A DNA stretch of 64,000 bases from Chitinophaga solisilvae (GCF_009928525.1 NZ_JAABOK010000003.1:186001-250000), one strand, 5' to 3'. Shown: positions 44,879 to 55,456, numbered from the stretch's first letter. The notes: generated by a model from the letters alone, not told the origin. Made by a program: numbers and translations.

Positions 44879-46027
44879 TCAGGGAATCACTTCAAAAAGG
44901 AAAAACTGGCTTTCTTCTGCCGGCGAAAAATTATTGTCGGCAACAAATATCAGGCTTTGATGTCCGTTGGGAAGCACCGGGCCAAAAGTTACGCCTTCTA
45001 TATTATCAATATATTTTCCCAGGCTGGCAAAGTTAAAAAGTAAAGATTTGGTAACGGGCCTGAAACGGGTATCCGTCTGTAAACTGTTGATATCATTGAT
45101 GTTGGTGGCATCCTTTGTATCTGTCAGGAACACCTTGATGGTACAATCCTTTACACCGGTAGAGAAGGAACGTTCAATGCTCAGCAGCTGATGGTCCGAC
45201 AAAACCAGGATATCCGAAATGCCGTTCACCTTAAATGCACCGGCGGGCGTGGACGGAAAGGCAATAGGTTCCAGCTTATAGGCATACTGGGCCACTGCAC
45301 GGCGGGTATTGTTATCGAACTTTATCAGCCGGGTATAGGCGGTAGTATCGCGCAGGCCGGCCCGCGGACCATCTTCGTAGCGAGGTTCTTCCAGGCTTAC
45401 AAATGTATAGCGGTAGCCGGGAGTGAAGCCAAGGCCCTCAAACACGCCATTGCGCCGGGGACCGTTTTCGGATGCCTGCATACGGAACTGCGGGGGCAGC
45501 GCAAAGGAGTCGATGTAATGTCCGTCAGGCGTAATTTCATATATACCGGGATTGGTAAGAATGGTATCTCTGCTGTTCACAATACGTTCTCCTTCGCTGC
45601 TCCAGACCAGGCAATTCCTGCCGGCATTATAACGCATGGCCTCCGGATCGGGCGTCAGGGCGGCATTAACTTTATTGCCAGGATAGGCGTTGCCGTTAGC
45701 CTGCAGCAGCGTGGTTACCTGCGTGAACTGCACGCTGTCGAACGATTTATCGGAGAAAAAGAGTTTTGCGGTGTAGAAACGGGCGGGATTATGCTCGGAG
45801 CGGTCGTCGCATATCATATAATACTGCTGCTTTGCCGCATCATAGTCTATGCCCGATAAGCCGCCGGTAACAGTGCCGTTAAACGGCATGTTATGCGGAA
45901 TAACCTGTTGCCCTATAAACCGGAGTTGCTTTATTGCAGCAGTGGTTGCCGTTGATTTGCGGGGACCTGAACAGCTCATCACTCCTGTTATCAACGGAGC
46001 TGCCAGGAAAAGCCATAAATTTTTCAT
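44879..46027 (-). CDS. Esterase-like phytase-domain lipoprotein
   Basis: 382 residues, a lipoprotein (LFLAAPLITGVMSCSGPRKS). The mature part is a beta-propeller-like domain of the phytase-like family: GGLSGIDYDAAKQQYYMICD, then TPDPEAMRYNAGRNCLVWSS, then NGPRRNGVFEGLGFTPGYR, then VNGISDILVLSDHQLLSIER, and a late NIEGVTFGPVLPNGHQSLIF. Homologues are annotated 'esterase-like activity of phytase'; real activity is uncertain. No signal of an operon partner: 78 bases separate it from the NlpE-like gene downstream. Confidence 0.75.
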   Translation of the reverse strand: MKNLWLFLAAPLITGVMSCSGPRKSTATTAAIKQLRFIGQQVIPHNMPFNGTVTGGLSGIDYDAAKQQYYMICDDRSEHNPARFYTAKLFFSDKSFDSVQFTQVTTLLQANGNAYPGNKVNAALTPDPEAMRYNAGRNCLVWSSEGERIVNSRDTILTNPGIYEITPDGHYIDSFALPPQFRMQASENGPRRNGVFEGLGFTPGYRYTFVSLEEPRYEDGPRAGLRDTTAYTRLIKFDNNTRRAVAQYAYKLEPIAFPSTPAGAFKVNGISDILVLSDHQLLSIERSFSTGVKDCTIKVFLTDTKDATNINDINSLQTDTRFRPVTKSLLFNFASLGKYIDNIEGVTFGPVLPNGHQSLIFVADNNFSPAEESQFFLFEVIP

Positions 46028-46198
46028 GGCGGCAATTTAGGAAATCTGCAGAAATAAGCGAGCCGGCCCAAAAGAGCCAGCTCATATCCATCTGACCAAC
46101 TATATTGCACAACTTTCATTCTGCAATACACAAATGTGATATACGTCATCTGTTACCAGATGGTTTTAGAAAGATGAAATAAAATGAAGGTGTTTTTG

Positions 46199-47029
46199 TT
46201 AAGCTTTGATGAACAAACTGGCGATAGCCACTGCCTGGGGGCCGGTAAGCGGTTCGTCAAATGATTCTGATGCGCTGTCAGCTCCCATATTGTTAATCGC
46301 CGCGATGTTTATGCCTGCCTGAACAGTGACCTCTTCTCCCGCATACACCGGATCGGTAGCGGTGGTGGCAATACCGCTCTGTTTGCCTGTGATCCAGGGT
46401 TTCAGGCTGGCGGTAGCGCCCAGCGTACCACGGGTTTTCCGCATCTGCCGGATATGAGCGGCATGGCGTGCCTCCACGGAATGAATGCTCAGCGCAGCTG
46501 TCAGCACAGTGCCGGCGCCGGCAAGGTTAGGCGCCTGACCCTTGTAGGCGCGTACACCCGTATCTTCAAATGCCTGCGATACCGCCAGGAAGTAATCGTA
46601 ATCACTGAACACCGCCGGGAAGGTGCCCTTGGCGGTAAAGTCGAACGTGGGACTGGGAGGAAAGCCACCCATGCCGGCCAGGGCATTTTGCAGAAATTTC
46701 ACATGCGCTGTTTCATGTTTGCTGATGGTGGTAATAGCCCCTGTTCCGGATGCCGGGATAAGGCCCGGCTTAGCCAGCGCCGTACTGTAATAGGCGGCCT
46801 CGAGGTATTCCAGCGTCAATGCGAGGGACAAAACGCTTTTAACATCAGTGCCGGCAGCCTGCCCGTATGCTTTGTTCAGCATACTGCCCAGTGCAAACGG
46901 CAGCGCTGTCAGCGCTATTTTTCCGCTGAGGTTGGTGAACTGTTTCATGGCATTCCGGCGTGAATCAAGCCTGTTGTATACTTCAGGGTCAATTTTTTCT
47001 ATTTCACGGAATATATTCAGCAGATCCAT
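46199..47029 (-). CDS. Ferritin-like domain protein
   Basis: 276 residues. The N-terminal ~30 residues are charged and precede a hydrophobic segment (IALTALPFALGSMLNKAYGQ) that could be an internal export signal. A four-helix ferritin-like domain follows: VLSLALTLEYLEAAYYSTAL, then KHETAHVKFLQNALAG, AFEDTGVRAYKGQ, and SIHSVEARHAAHIRQMRKTR; the Glu/His residues in these helices are the diiron-ligand pattern. No enzymatic role is established for this family (possible iron or oxidative-stress handling). It lies 29 bp after a paralogous gene, so the two probably form one operon. Confidence 0.78.
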   Translation of the reverse strand: MDLLNIFREIEKIDPEVYNRLDSRRNAMKQFTNLSGKIALTALPFALGSMLNKAYGQAAGTDVKSVLSLALTLEYLEAAYYSTALAKPGLIPASGTGAITTISKHETAHVKFLQNALAGMGGFPPSPTFDFTAKGTFPAVFSDYDYFLAVSQAFEDTGVRAYKGQAPNLAGAGTVLTAALSIHSVEARHAAHIRQMRKTRGTLGATASLKPWITGKQSGIATTATDPVYAGEEVTVQAGINIAAINNMGADSASESFDEPLTGPQAVAIASLFIKA

Positions 47030-47058
47030 ATAATCAGATTTAGCAGTGAGAAAATGAT

Positions 47059-47778
47059 TTACCGGGGAAGTGTACTGGTATTGATTTTTGTTTTGATGAA
47101 TGCAGCGGCAATAGTGAATACTTCAGCAGGAGTCCGTACTTTATCCAGCCCGTTGGCATCCACCACATCGTCTGCCGCAAATGTGCCGTTGGAGATAAGA
47201 TCGCGGATGTAGGCCGCGTGGCGGGCTTCTACGGAAACAATTTTGCCTGCCAGCCCCAGGTATACTTTTCCGGTGTCGGTATTGGACAGATACTGCCCCG
47301 CACCATTATAGGCAGATACGCCGAGGTCTTCAAAGGCTTTGGCTGTACCCAGCACGCTGTCGCGTTTTGAAAAATCCACTGCACTGAAATTTACTTCCAG
47401 CGAACCGATGGCATTAGCGCCCAGCGCAGCTTTGAAGAATTCGCGATGTGCTATCTCATGATTCCTGATGTCAGTAAAATAAGCCAGCTCTGTAGCTGTC
47501 ATGCCACTGAACTGTGCATTGACAACCTGCGTATAGAATGCTGCTTCCAGCTGTTCCAGCGCATAAGCGTAATTAAGTACGGCAATATCGCCGCTACCGA
47601 GGCTTACACCTTCTCCACCCATATTAAAATCATCGTCATCCTTATGGCAGCCACTGGCAAGGGTTGCAGCAGTCAGAAACGCGGAGCCTGCACCAAGGTA
47701 CCTGAGAAAATTGCGGCGGTGAATACGGGACGCAACTTCCTGATCCTCTTTTGGAGGATTGGGTTTTACAATCTTCAT
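47059..47778 (-). CDS. Ferritin-like domain protein with Tat-type signal
   Basis: 239 residues. The N-terminus RIHRRNFLRYLGAGSAFLTA then ATLASGC suggests export by Tat or a similar pathway and a possible lipid-anchor Cys. The helical domain is as in the neighbour: VLNYAYALEQLEAAFYTQVV, then IRNHEIAHREFFKAALGANA, FEDLGVSAYNGAGQYL, and VSVEARHAAYIRDLI. A DDDD stretch follows the signal. The two proteins align over their ferritin-like parts, so an old tandem duplication is likely. Confidence 0.8.
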   Translation of the reverse strand: MKIVKPNPPKEDQEVASRIHRRNFLRYLGAGSAFLTAATLASGCHKDDDDFNMGGEGVSLGSGDIAVLNYAYALEQLEAAFYTQVVNAQFSGMTATELAYFTDIRNHEIAHREFFKAALGANAIGSLEVNFSAVDFSKRDSVLGTAKAFEDLGVSAYNGAGQYLSNTDTGKVYLGLAGKIVSVEARHAAYIRDLISNGTFAADDVVDANGLDKVRTPAEVFTIAAAFIKTKINTSTLPR

Positions 47779-47843
47779 ACATGAAATTTTTAATGATGAG
47801 GTAATACACGATTCGCGCTGTTACTTAACAGCAACGGGTTTCA

Positions 47844-47876
47844 CAGGTGTTGCAGGTACGCTCGCGCAAACACCTG
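47844..47876. other. Hairpin upstream of the ferritin-like pair
   Basis: CAGGTGTT and AAACACCTG pair (about 8 bp with an extra A), in the 213-bp gap before the first ferritin-like gene. Function unknown; the rest of the gap holds the terminator of the DUF5670 gene. Confidence 0.35.
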
Positions 47877-47922
47877 ATGGACATATACGGAGTTATGGAG
47901 AGAATGGTTTTATAAAAATGGA

Positions 47923-47970
47923 AAAACCGGAGATACAAAAGATGACGGCATCTTCCATACCTCCGGTTTT
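47923..47970 (-). terminator. Terminator of the DUF5670 gene
   Basis: AAAACCGGAG (47923-47932) pairs with CTCCGGTTTT (47961-47970); on the minus strand it is followed by a T-rich sequence. It begins 21 bases after the stop of the small membrane gene. Confidence 0.75.
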
Positions 47971-47991
47971 CATTATAAGCTGATGTGTTCT

Positions 47992-48144
47992 TTAAACGGC
48001 TCTTCCTCTGATGATGTTGACAAGAATGGCGATAATAGCCAGTACCAGTAATGCATGTATCAGTCCGCCGGCAGAATAAACGAAGAAGCCAAGCAACCAT
48101 CCGATGATGAGCACTACAGCGATTATATACAATAGACTGTTCAT
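47992..48144 (-). CDS. DUF5670 (lmo0937-type) small membrane protein
   Basis: 50 residues: MNSLLYIIAVVLIIGWLLGF, then FVYSAGGLIHALLVLAIIAI and LVNIIRGRAV. Two transmembrane segments are joined by the G-x-F-x-x-x-A-G-G-L-I-H turn that defines this family of stress-related small membrane proteins; a positively charged end follows. It has a clear ATG (48142-48144), TAA stop and downstream terminator. It is next to a DUF2383 gene and the ferritin-like pair, which suggests a general-stress cluster. Confidence 0.8.
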   Translation of the reverse strand: MNSLLYIIAVVLIIGWLLGFFVYSAGGLIHALLVLAIIAILVNIIRGRAV

Positions 48145-48339
48145 GTTGTTAAAGATTTGGTTCACGGATAATACTTTAAAATTTATGCCAACACCACAAA
48201 CGCTTTATATACAATATATATCGCGAATGACATACTGTAATTTTTGTGGAACGGATTCCCCCATATGAGACAAATAAGGACAGGTGTCAAAAAAAATATC
48301 TCTGAAAGGCTTGATAGTAAAGGTTCTGCAAACTGGTAG

Positions 48340-48347
48340 TATTTTTG
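48340..48347 (+). promoter_or_regulatory. Predicted -7 box of the DUF2383 gene
   Basis: TATTTTTG fits TAnnTTTG; the start codon is about 57 bases downstream. Confidence 0.5.
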
Positions 48348-48404
48348 GGACTGATTAAGGGAAGATGGAAAACACTATTTTTTAATCCTAAAAATTTCTT
48401 AATC

Positions 48405-48869
48405 ATGGAACAGCAGGAGATGCTCGCTGAAGTATTGCAAGACCTCGTTAAAATCAATAACGACCGCGTGGAAGGATATGAAAAAGCAAAGGAAGCAACG
48501 GACGATGCCGATCTGAAAGCGTTGTTCCAGCGCATGATTGATGACAGCGAACATTATGCTTCCCAGTTAAATGCAGAGCTGGTATCTATGGGAGAACCCG
48601 TGAAATCGGGCACCACCACGGCGGGTAAGCTGTACCGTGCCTGGATGGATATGAAAATAATTTTTACCGGCCATAACCGCTATGCCATACTTTCTTCCTG
48701 TGAATACGGCGAAGATGCTGCGCAACGCGCATACTATACTACATTGAGAAGCGATACCGGCATGCCATACAGCATGCGGGAGATGATCGCCAATCAGCAG
48801 ATATCGCTGAGAAATGCGCATGATACTATCAAAACTTACAGAGATCTGGCGGCAGTAGTACATTCATAG
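48405..48869 (+). CDS. DUF2383 (PA2169-type) four-helix-bundle protein
   Basis: 154 residues from the ATG at 48405 (MEQQEMLAEVLQDLVKINND). A ferritin-like antiparallel helical bundle: DRVEGYEKAKEATDDADLKA, ALFQRMIDDSEHYASQLNAE, then YRAWMDMKIIFTGHNRYAIL, SSCEYGEDAAQRAYYTTLRS and ISLRNAHDTIKTYRDL. The conserved S/C-x-x-x-x-E-D-x-A-x-x-x-Y segment is typical of the family. Members occur near stress and DUF5670-type genes; biochemical activity is not established. Monocistronic, with its own promoter box. Confidence 0.82.
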   Translation: MEQQEMLAEVLQDLVKINNDRVEGYEKAKEATDDADLKALFQRMIDDSEHYASQLNAELVSMGEPVKSGTTTAGKLYRAWMDMKIIFTGHNRYAILSSCEYGEDAAQRAYYTTLRSDTGMPYSMREMIANQQISLRNAHDTIKTYRDLAAVVHS

Positions 48870-48942
48870 CAAGGTAGAATCTGTGCATCCGGAGATGGAT
48901 TGTTCATTTTGTTCAAGCCGTGAGGAAACGCGGTTGTTCAGT

Positions 48943-48972
48943 AATACCGTTTTACTTTTGAGAGACGGTATT
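48943..48972 (+). promoter_or_regulatory. Orphan promoter with inverted repeat around the -7 box
   Basis: TACTTTTG (48953-48960) fits TAnnTTTG, with a TTG at 48934-48936 as a possible -33. AATACCGT (48943-48950) and ACGGTATT (48965-48972) form an 8-bp inverted repeat that straddles it, as an operator would. No protein gene of normal size follows. Confidence 0.55.
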
Positions 48973-49062
48973 CCAATCATACTTATCTTAATAAGTAATA
49001 TGGCAACTACGGGATTTTTCGGTACAGGGCTGCTTTTTCATCGTTGAAAGCAGCCCTTTTTA
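48966..49062 (+). ncRNA. Candidate small RNA (or tiny leader-peptide transcript)
   Basis: Begins at the predicted transcription start and ends at an intrinsic terminator: AGGGCTGCTTT (49026-49036) pairs with AAAGCAGCCCT (49047-49057), followed by TTTTAATG. The ~95-nt unit holds only a 15-codon reading frame (49000-49047, MATTGFFGTGLLFHR). Nothing else in 48870-49261 appears coding. Confidence 0.5.
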
Positions 49063-49261
49063 ATGCCTCCGGGAGCAGGATGGCCGCCTGGAATAACCGT
49101 TGAAAACAGGGTTTTATGCCTGACTTCGTTCATTGTCTTGCTATTTGTTCATTTTGTTCATTCCATAGATGGTTGTTGTTGGTATAATCATCCTTATTAT
49201 CTTTAAAAGGATTGAGAGAAGTTACCCCCTGATAATATTTTTAACCACTATGAAAAACAAC

Positions 49262-49286
49262 AAAAGGTGGCATCGTGCCACCTTTT
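49262..49286 (-). terminator. Terminator of the thiamin operon
   Basis: AAAAGGTGGCA (49262-49272) and TGCCACCTTTT (49276-49286) form an 11-bp perfect stem with a three-base loop, just past the thiH stop. Confidence 0.88.
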
Positions 49287-49291
49287 ATATT

Positions 49292-50413
49292 TCAGGAAAA
49301 TACCTTATCCCAATCCTTCCACACGGGTTCATAACCGCTACGTTTCAGCATAGCAGCAATAGCTGCCGCACTCCGCTCATCAGAGATCTCAAACTGTTCC
49401 AGCGACTGCCGGTCCACCGTATAGCCGCCGGGGTTAGTACGCGAGCCCGCGCTCATAGTCGTAATGCCCAGCCGTATTATGTTATCGCGGAAGACTTCCT
49501 TCTCACGCGTAGAGATACTCAGCTCTATTTCCTGATTTAACAGGCGGTAAGCGCAGATCAGCTGCACCAGCTCCCGGTCATCCATCACTACTTTCGGGGC
49601 AAGGCCGCCGGAAAAGGGCCGGAGGCGCGGAAAAGAGATGCTGTACTTCGTTTGCCAGTAACGCTTTTCCAGGTACTGTAAATGCATAGCAGTGAAAAAG
49701 CTGTCTGTTCGCCAGTCCTCCAGCCCAATGAGCACGCCCAGCCCCATTTTATGTATACCCGCACGTCCCAGACGGTCCGGTGTTTCCAGCCGGTAATCAA
49801 AAGAAGATTTACGCCCTTTCGGATGATGCTTTTTGTAATCTTCCTGATGATAGGTTTCCTGGTAAACCAGTACAGCATGTAATCCCAGCGGAATCAGGGC
49901 GGCGTAGTCTGCTTCATCCATCGGCTGTACCTCCATGGAAATATTGGCGAAGTGAGGCCGCAGCAGCTGCAGTACATTTTTAAAGTAGTCCACTCCTACC
50001 AGCTGATGGGCTTCTCCGGTCACCAGCAGCACATGGTCATATCCCATCTCCTTGATTGCCGCAGTTTCCATCATAATTTCAGCATGAGAAAGCGTTTTGC
50101 GCTTAATCTTATTATCCAGGCTGAAGCCGCAGTAGGTGCATATATTCTGGCATTCGTTGGATAAGTACATGGGAATGTACAGCTGCATGGTATTACCAAA
50201 GCGCTGTAAGGTAAGCTCATGGCTTAATGCAGCCATCGGCTCCAGGTAAGCGGCGGCGGCGGGAGAAATGAGCGCGGCAAAATCTTCCAGGGTACGGCGC
50301 GGGTTGTGCAGCGCCTGTTCCACATCGGCAGCGGTTTTGCCATAGATGCCCGCTTTTACTTCTTCCCAGTTATGTTGCTCAAATATGCTTTTAAATGTCA
50401 TCTTCGTTATCAT
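49292..50413 (-). CDS. thiH: 2-iminoacetate synthase (tyrosine lyase) ThiH
   Basis: 373 residues. Radical SAM enzyme that splits tyrosine into dehydroglycine and p-cresol for the thiamin thiazole; used in place of oxygen-dependent ThiO. The [4Fe-4S] motif is in LSNECQNICTYCGFS (C-x3-C-x2-C). Other family marks are LLVTGEAHQLVGVDYF, QPMDEADYAAL, LVYQETYHQEDY and SFPRLRPFSGG. The start ATG at 50411-50413 overlaps the thiG stop by one base; an in-frame ATG at 50401 is possible. Last gene of the operon; a terminator follows. Confidence 0.95.
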   Translation of the reverse strand: MITKMTFKSIFEQHNWEEVKAGIYGKTAADVEQALHNPRRTLEDFAALISPAAAAYLEPMAALSHELTLQRFGNTMQLYIPMYLSNECQNICTYCGFSLDNKIKRKTLSHAEIMMETAAIKEMGYDHVLLVTGEAHQLVGVDYFKNVLQLLRPHFANISMEVQPMDEADYAALIPLGLHAVLVYQETYHQEDYKKHHPKGRKSSFDYRLETPDRLGRAGIHKMGLGVLIGLEDWRTDSFFTAMHLQYLEKRYWQTKYSISFPRLRPFSGGLAPKVVMDDRELVQLICAYRLLNQEIELSISTREKEVFRDNIIRLGITTMSAGSRTNPGGYTVDRQSLEQFEISDERSAAAIAAMLKRSGYEPVWKDWDKVFS

Positions 50414-51183
50414 TATTCATTTAAGAAAGCAACCAGCGGACTGGTAGCAACGGCCTTGCTGTTGATGGCAGGTAATCCGGCTTCATAGGCCATGCGACCG
50501 GCTGTTACGGCTGTTTTGAATGCAGCGGCCATTCTCACCGGATCCTTGGCTACGGCAATGGCGGTGTTTACCAGCACGGCGGCAGCGCCCATTTCCATGG
50601 CCTGCGCAGCATGCGATGGCGCTCCGATGCCTGCATCCACAATAACCGGTACATTACTCTGGCTGATGATAATCTCCAGGAAATCGGCTGTGCGCAGCCC
50701 TTTGTTGCTGCCTATGGGCGAGCCCAACGGCATTACTGCAGCTACGCCGGCTTCTTCCAGCCGCTTGCACAATACAGGATCGGCATGTATGTAGGGCAAT
50801 ACCACAAAGCCCAGCTTTACCAGTGCTGCTGCGGCCTGCAGGGTTTCTACAGGATCAGGCATCAGGTAACGGGGATCCGGGTGTATTTCCAGCTTTATCC
50901 AGTTGGTTTCCAGCGCCTCGCGGGCCAGCTGGGCGGCATATACCGCTTCTGCGGCGGTGCGCACGCCGGATGTATTCGGCAGCAGGTGAATATGCGGATG
51001 AGATACATGCAGCAGCATGTCATCTGACTTGTTATGCATATCTACTCTTTTGAGCGCAACGGTAACCAGCTCTGTTCCTGAAGCCAGCAGCGCTTCTTCC
51101 ATCATGCTGGCGGAAGAAAATTTGCCGGTGCCGGTAAACAGCCGGGAACTGAATTCCCTGCCTGCAATGATTAATGGTTCCAT
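50413..51183 (-). CDS. thiG: Thiazole synthase ThiG
   Basis: 256 residues, TIM barrel. Joins 1-deoxy-xylulose 5-phosphate, dehydroglycine and the sulfur carried on ThiS into thiamin thiazole phosphate. The N-terminal [20 protein letters not shown] and ALKRVD (Schiff-base lysine region) are clear, as are the phosphate-binding [14 protein letters not shown] and [20 protein letters not shown]. Starts inside the 3' end of thiE (13-bp overlap), so translation is coupled. Confidence 0.96.
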   Translation of the reverse strand: MEPLIIAGREFSSRLFTGTGKFSSASMMEEALLASGTELVTVALKRVDMHNKSDDMLLHVSHPHIHLLPNTSGVRTAAEAVYAAQLAREALETNWIKLEIHPDPRYLMPDPVETLQAAAALVKLGFVVLPYIHADPVLCKRLEEAGVAAVMPLGSPIGSNKGLRTADFLEIIISQSNVPVIVDAGIGAPSHAAQAMEMGAAAVLVNTAIAVAKDPVRMAAAFKTAVTAGRMAYEAGLPAINSKAVATSPLVAFLNE

Positions 51184-51815
51184 ATTGTCTGCCTGTTTAC
51201 AAGTTCATAAATACGTTGTACAGTCGCGGATTTGTCGGCTGCTCCGGATATCAGCCCACTCACCGCTACGCCGTGAACGCCGGTTTCCAGCAGCGCCGGA
51301 ATATCCTCTTCCTGTATGCCTCCTATGGCTATAACGGGAATGCTTATACGCTGCTGACGCAGCTCCTGCAAAATACGCTGATAGCCTTCAAGACCAAGGA
51401 TAGGACTAAGGTTCTGCTTGGTGGAGGTAAAGCGGTATGGCCCTACACCAACATAGCTGGCGCCATCTGCCACATGTTGCAGAATATCTTCCGTGGTGTT
51501 GGCGGTGCCGCCAACAATCATATCCGGACCTGTTACGGCGCGTGCAGCTTTCACGGTCATATCGTTTTTGCCGACATGCACCCCTGCAGCTCCTACGGCA
51601 ACGGCTATGGCCGGATAGTCATTGATGATGAGCGCCGTACCGTAGCTGTCGCAGATTTTCTTTACTGCTTCGGCTACAGGCAATACCTGTTCCTGCGTTT
51701 CCTGCTTGATGCGCAGCTGAATCCATCTGCATCCGGCCTCACAGGCCTGGCGGATGTTTTCAATGTGGCCGTTGGCGGTGCTGTGTTGCGATATATAATG
51801 TAATGTATGTATCAT
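51171..51815 (-). CDS. thiE: Thiamin phosphate synthase ThiE
   Basis: 214 residues, TIM barrel. Couples HMP-pyrophosphate and thiazole phosphate into thiamin phosphate. Family marks: [13 protein letters not shown] (substrate and Mg site), [20 protein letters not shown] with [28 protein letters not shown], and [20 protein letters not shown]. It overlaps thiD (ATGA, 4 bp) and thiG (13 bp). This is the standard copy; a second, divergent one lies upstream in the operon. Confidence 0.95.
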   Translation of the reverse strand: MIHTLHYISQHSTANGHIENIRQACEAGCRWIQLRIKQETQEQVLPVAEAVKKICDSYGTALIINDYPAIAVAVGAAGVHVGKNDMTVKAARAVTGPDMIVGGTANTTEDILQHVADGASYVGVGPYRFTSTKQNLSPILGLEGYQRILQELRQQRISIPVIAIGGIQEEDIPALLETGVHGVAVSGLISGAADKSATVQRIYELVNRQTIWNH

Positions 51816-52564
51816 AGATGATGATAACCTGTTAATGATGAATGACTGCCCAGTACTTTTTCCGTATAGGCTTTGGCGTTATAACATGCTTCCGGCAGCG
51901 ACTGCTCCAATGCCAGGCAGGCGGTAATGGCGGCGGATAACACGCATCCGGAGCCATGTTTGGGAAATACTGTTTCCGTACATGGTTCAAAACATTGTAT
52001 TTGTCCGCTGGCATATAAAGTATCCACTCCGGGTCTGGAAGTATGGTGCCCGCCTTTCAGCAGTACGGCGCAATAGTCTGACAGCGAATGTGCGCCTGCG
52101 TCTCCGTTGGAGTATCCGGAAATCAGCGATGCTTCGTCATAATTCGGCGTCAGCAGGTCGATTTCCGATAATAGCTCCTGCCAGGACTGCTGCTGTATGC
52201 TTCCGTGAAAAGTGAATCCTGCAGAGGCTTTTAGCACAGGGTCGAGGATGATGCTCGTTTCCGGGGAAAGTTGCCGGATGGTGCGTACCAGTTCAAGCAG
52301 GGCGTGCACGTCGGACATGATTCCGATTTTGCAGGCACTGATTTTATGCGCAGCCAGCAATGGCCGCGCCTGCGCCAGTATCTGCGTTACCGGCAGCCAG
52401 TCTGCCGAAATAAAATCGTGCGCCGTTTGTACGGTGATGGCTGTGCAAACGCCCAGCCCGTAGACCTTATGTTGTTCAAATGTTTTTATATCTGCCAGTA
52501 AACCCGCTCCGCCGCTGGGATCCAGTCCGGCGAAGCTCATTACGTACGGGCGTTCCTGTTCCAT
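51812..52564 (-). CDS. thiD: Hydroxymethylpyrimidine/phosphomethylpyrimidine kinase ThiD
   Basis: 250 residues, ribokinase-like. Phosphorylates HMP twice to HMP-PP. MSFAGLDPSGGAGLLADIKT is the nucleotide/substrate motif, TPNYDEASLISGY follows, and CAVLLKGGHHTS and PKHGSGCVLSAAITACLALE hold the anion hole and catalytic Asp-like position (G-S-G-C instead of the more usual G-T-G-C/D). Start overlaps the upstream ThiE-like gene by 25 bp, so coupled expression is likely. Confidence 0.94.
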   Translation of the reverse strand: MEQERPYVMSFAGLDPSGGAGLLADIKTFEQHKVYGLGVCTAITVQTAHDFISADWLPVTQILAQARPLLAAHKISACKIGIMSDVHALLELVRTIRQLSPETSIILDPVLKASAGFTFHGSIQQQSWQELLSEIDLLTPNYDEASLISGYSNGDAGAHSLSDYCAVLLKGGHHTSRPGVDTLYASGQIQCFEPCTETVFPKHGSGCVLSAAITACLALEQSLPEACYNAKAYTEKVLGSHSSLTGYHHL

Positions 52565-53139
52565 ATTTCCTGAATGCGTTGATAATTTTCCACTGCTTTA
52601 AACGGATCCTGCCAGATGGCGCCCAGCAGTGCTGCACCATCAAAGCCCCATTGCCACACCTGGTGAATATTGCCGGCGTCTACCCCACCCATGGCGAATA
52701 CACGGCGTTGCTTTTCCGGTAAGCTGCCCGCAAACCTGCCATAGTAGCCTAGTTTGGAGATGCTGTTGAAAACAGGACTGAGCAGGAGTGTATCAAACTG
52801 CCGGTGCATGAGCGCTATGGCTGCGGTATCATGGATGCCTGTGCTGCTGTTTGGATAGCGTTGCAGGCAGAGGTCCAGCTCACAACCGGTCATGTGGTCG
52901 CGCGTTTTGCCGCTCAGATGGATACCGCCCACCGGGTATTTGTTGCACACGCTGAAATTGTCGTGTACAATGATACGCGGGAACCAGGCGGGATCTATTT
53001 CTTCCATCAGTGCATCATATTCCGGTGCGCGCCACTGTGGCTTGCGTAGCATGATGCGGTCAACGCCGGCCTGTAGCAGTGCATCGATGATGACTGCTTC
53101 TTCGTGTATGCGTTCAGGTGAGGTGAGGATCCAGATCAT
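52540..53139 (-). CDS. Second thiamin phosphate synthase/TenI-like protein
   Basis: 199 residues of the ThiE/TenI TIM-barrel family. Motifs: ALLQAGVDRIMLRKPQW (the ThiE QLR-K position reads M-L-R-K), IIVHDNFSVCNKYPVGGIHL, LLSPVFNSISKLGYYG, and RVFAMGGVDAGNIHQVW. The altered ligand motif and its place before thiD suggest a TenI-like aromatase or a divergent synthase; a real synthase cannot be excluded. TenI in Bacillus isomerises the thiazole intermediate. Follows thiC after six bases. Confidence 0.82.
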   Translation of the reverse strand: MIWILTSPERIHEEAVIIDALLQAGVDRIMLRKPQWRAPEYDALMEEIDPAWFPRIIVHDNFSVCNKYPVGGIHLSGKTRDHMTGCELDLCLQRYPNSSTGIHDTAAIALMHRQFDTLLLSPVFNSISKLGYYGRFAGSLPEKQRRVFAMGGVDAGNIHQVWQWGFDGAALLGAIWQDPFKAVENYQRIQEIWNRNART

Positions 53140-53145
53140 AATTTG

Positions 53146-55053
<1,908 letters not shown>

Positions 55054-55093
55054 CTACGGAAAATTTGATGGCAGGCAGAAAGGATGCAGGTGG

Positions 55094-55297
55094 TTACCCG
55101 CCTTGTGTTGCCCTTATGATGGTAATATTATCGGCCGGTTCAACCTGTTGCTGATCCCAGGCTGTTTTCGGGACTACCTGGTTATTAACGGCGACGGCAA
55201 TGCCTTTGTGAGCGGATAGCTGAATAAACTGTAAGAGTGCAGCAATTGTAATTCCCTGCTGCACCGCATAAAGTTTATTGTTTACAAGCACTTCCAT
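55094..55297 (-). CDS. thiS: Sulfur carrier protein ThiS
   Basis: 67 residues, ubiquitin-like beta-grasp. Ends in ATQGG, the C-terminal Gly-Gly that is adenylylated and thiocarboxylated before sulfur transfer to ThiG. N-terminus MEVLVNNKLYAVQQGITIAA fits the first two beta-strands. First gene of the thi operon, 70 bases downstream of the TPP riboswitch. A ThiF-like adenylyltransferase is not in the window. Confidence 0.93.
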   Translation of the reverse strand: MEVLVNNKLYAVQQGITIAALLQFIQLSAHKGIAVAVNNQVVPKTAWDQQQVEPADNITIIRATQGG

Positions 55298-55366
55298 GAG
55301 TGTTGGAATTTAAGTGAAACAATAAACTTTAAGGATGTGTGGAAAGATGAAGAAGGTTCAGTTACT

Positions 55367-55450
55367 TTTCCCTACGGCAGTATGAACTGCTTCAGGTACT
55401 GAGGGTATCATCTCAGTTTATCCTCTTATTGAGGATAAACACCCCTAAAG
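55367..55450 (-). ncRNA. TPP (THI-box) riboswitch of the thiamin operon
   Basis: On the minus strand: GGGGTG, then a P3 stem TTTATCCTC/GAGGATAAA, then CTGAGATGATACCC, ACCTGAAGCAGTTCATACTG and CCGTAGGGAAAA. CTGAGATGATACCC and CCTGA with CGTAGGGA are the invariant parts of the TPP aptamer. It lies ahead of thiS. Expected behaviour is repression by thiamin pyrophosphate; the expression platform was not resolved, and because the phylum lacks normal Shine-Dalgarno use it may act by another means. Confidence 0.96.
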
Positions 55451-55456
55451 TGACTG

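Noticed and set aside
47759-47983. A 74-residue plus-strand frame before the DUF5670 gene
   Set aside because: It overlaps the start of a ferritin-like gene and the terminator of the DUF5670 gene on the other strand; low-likelihood sequence.
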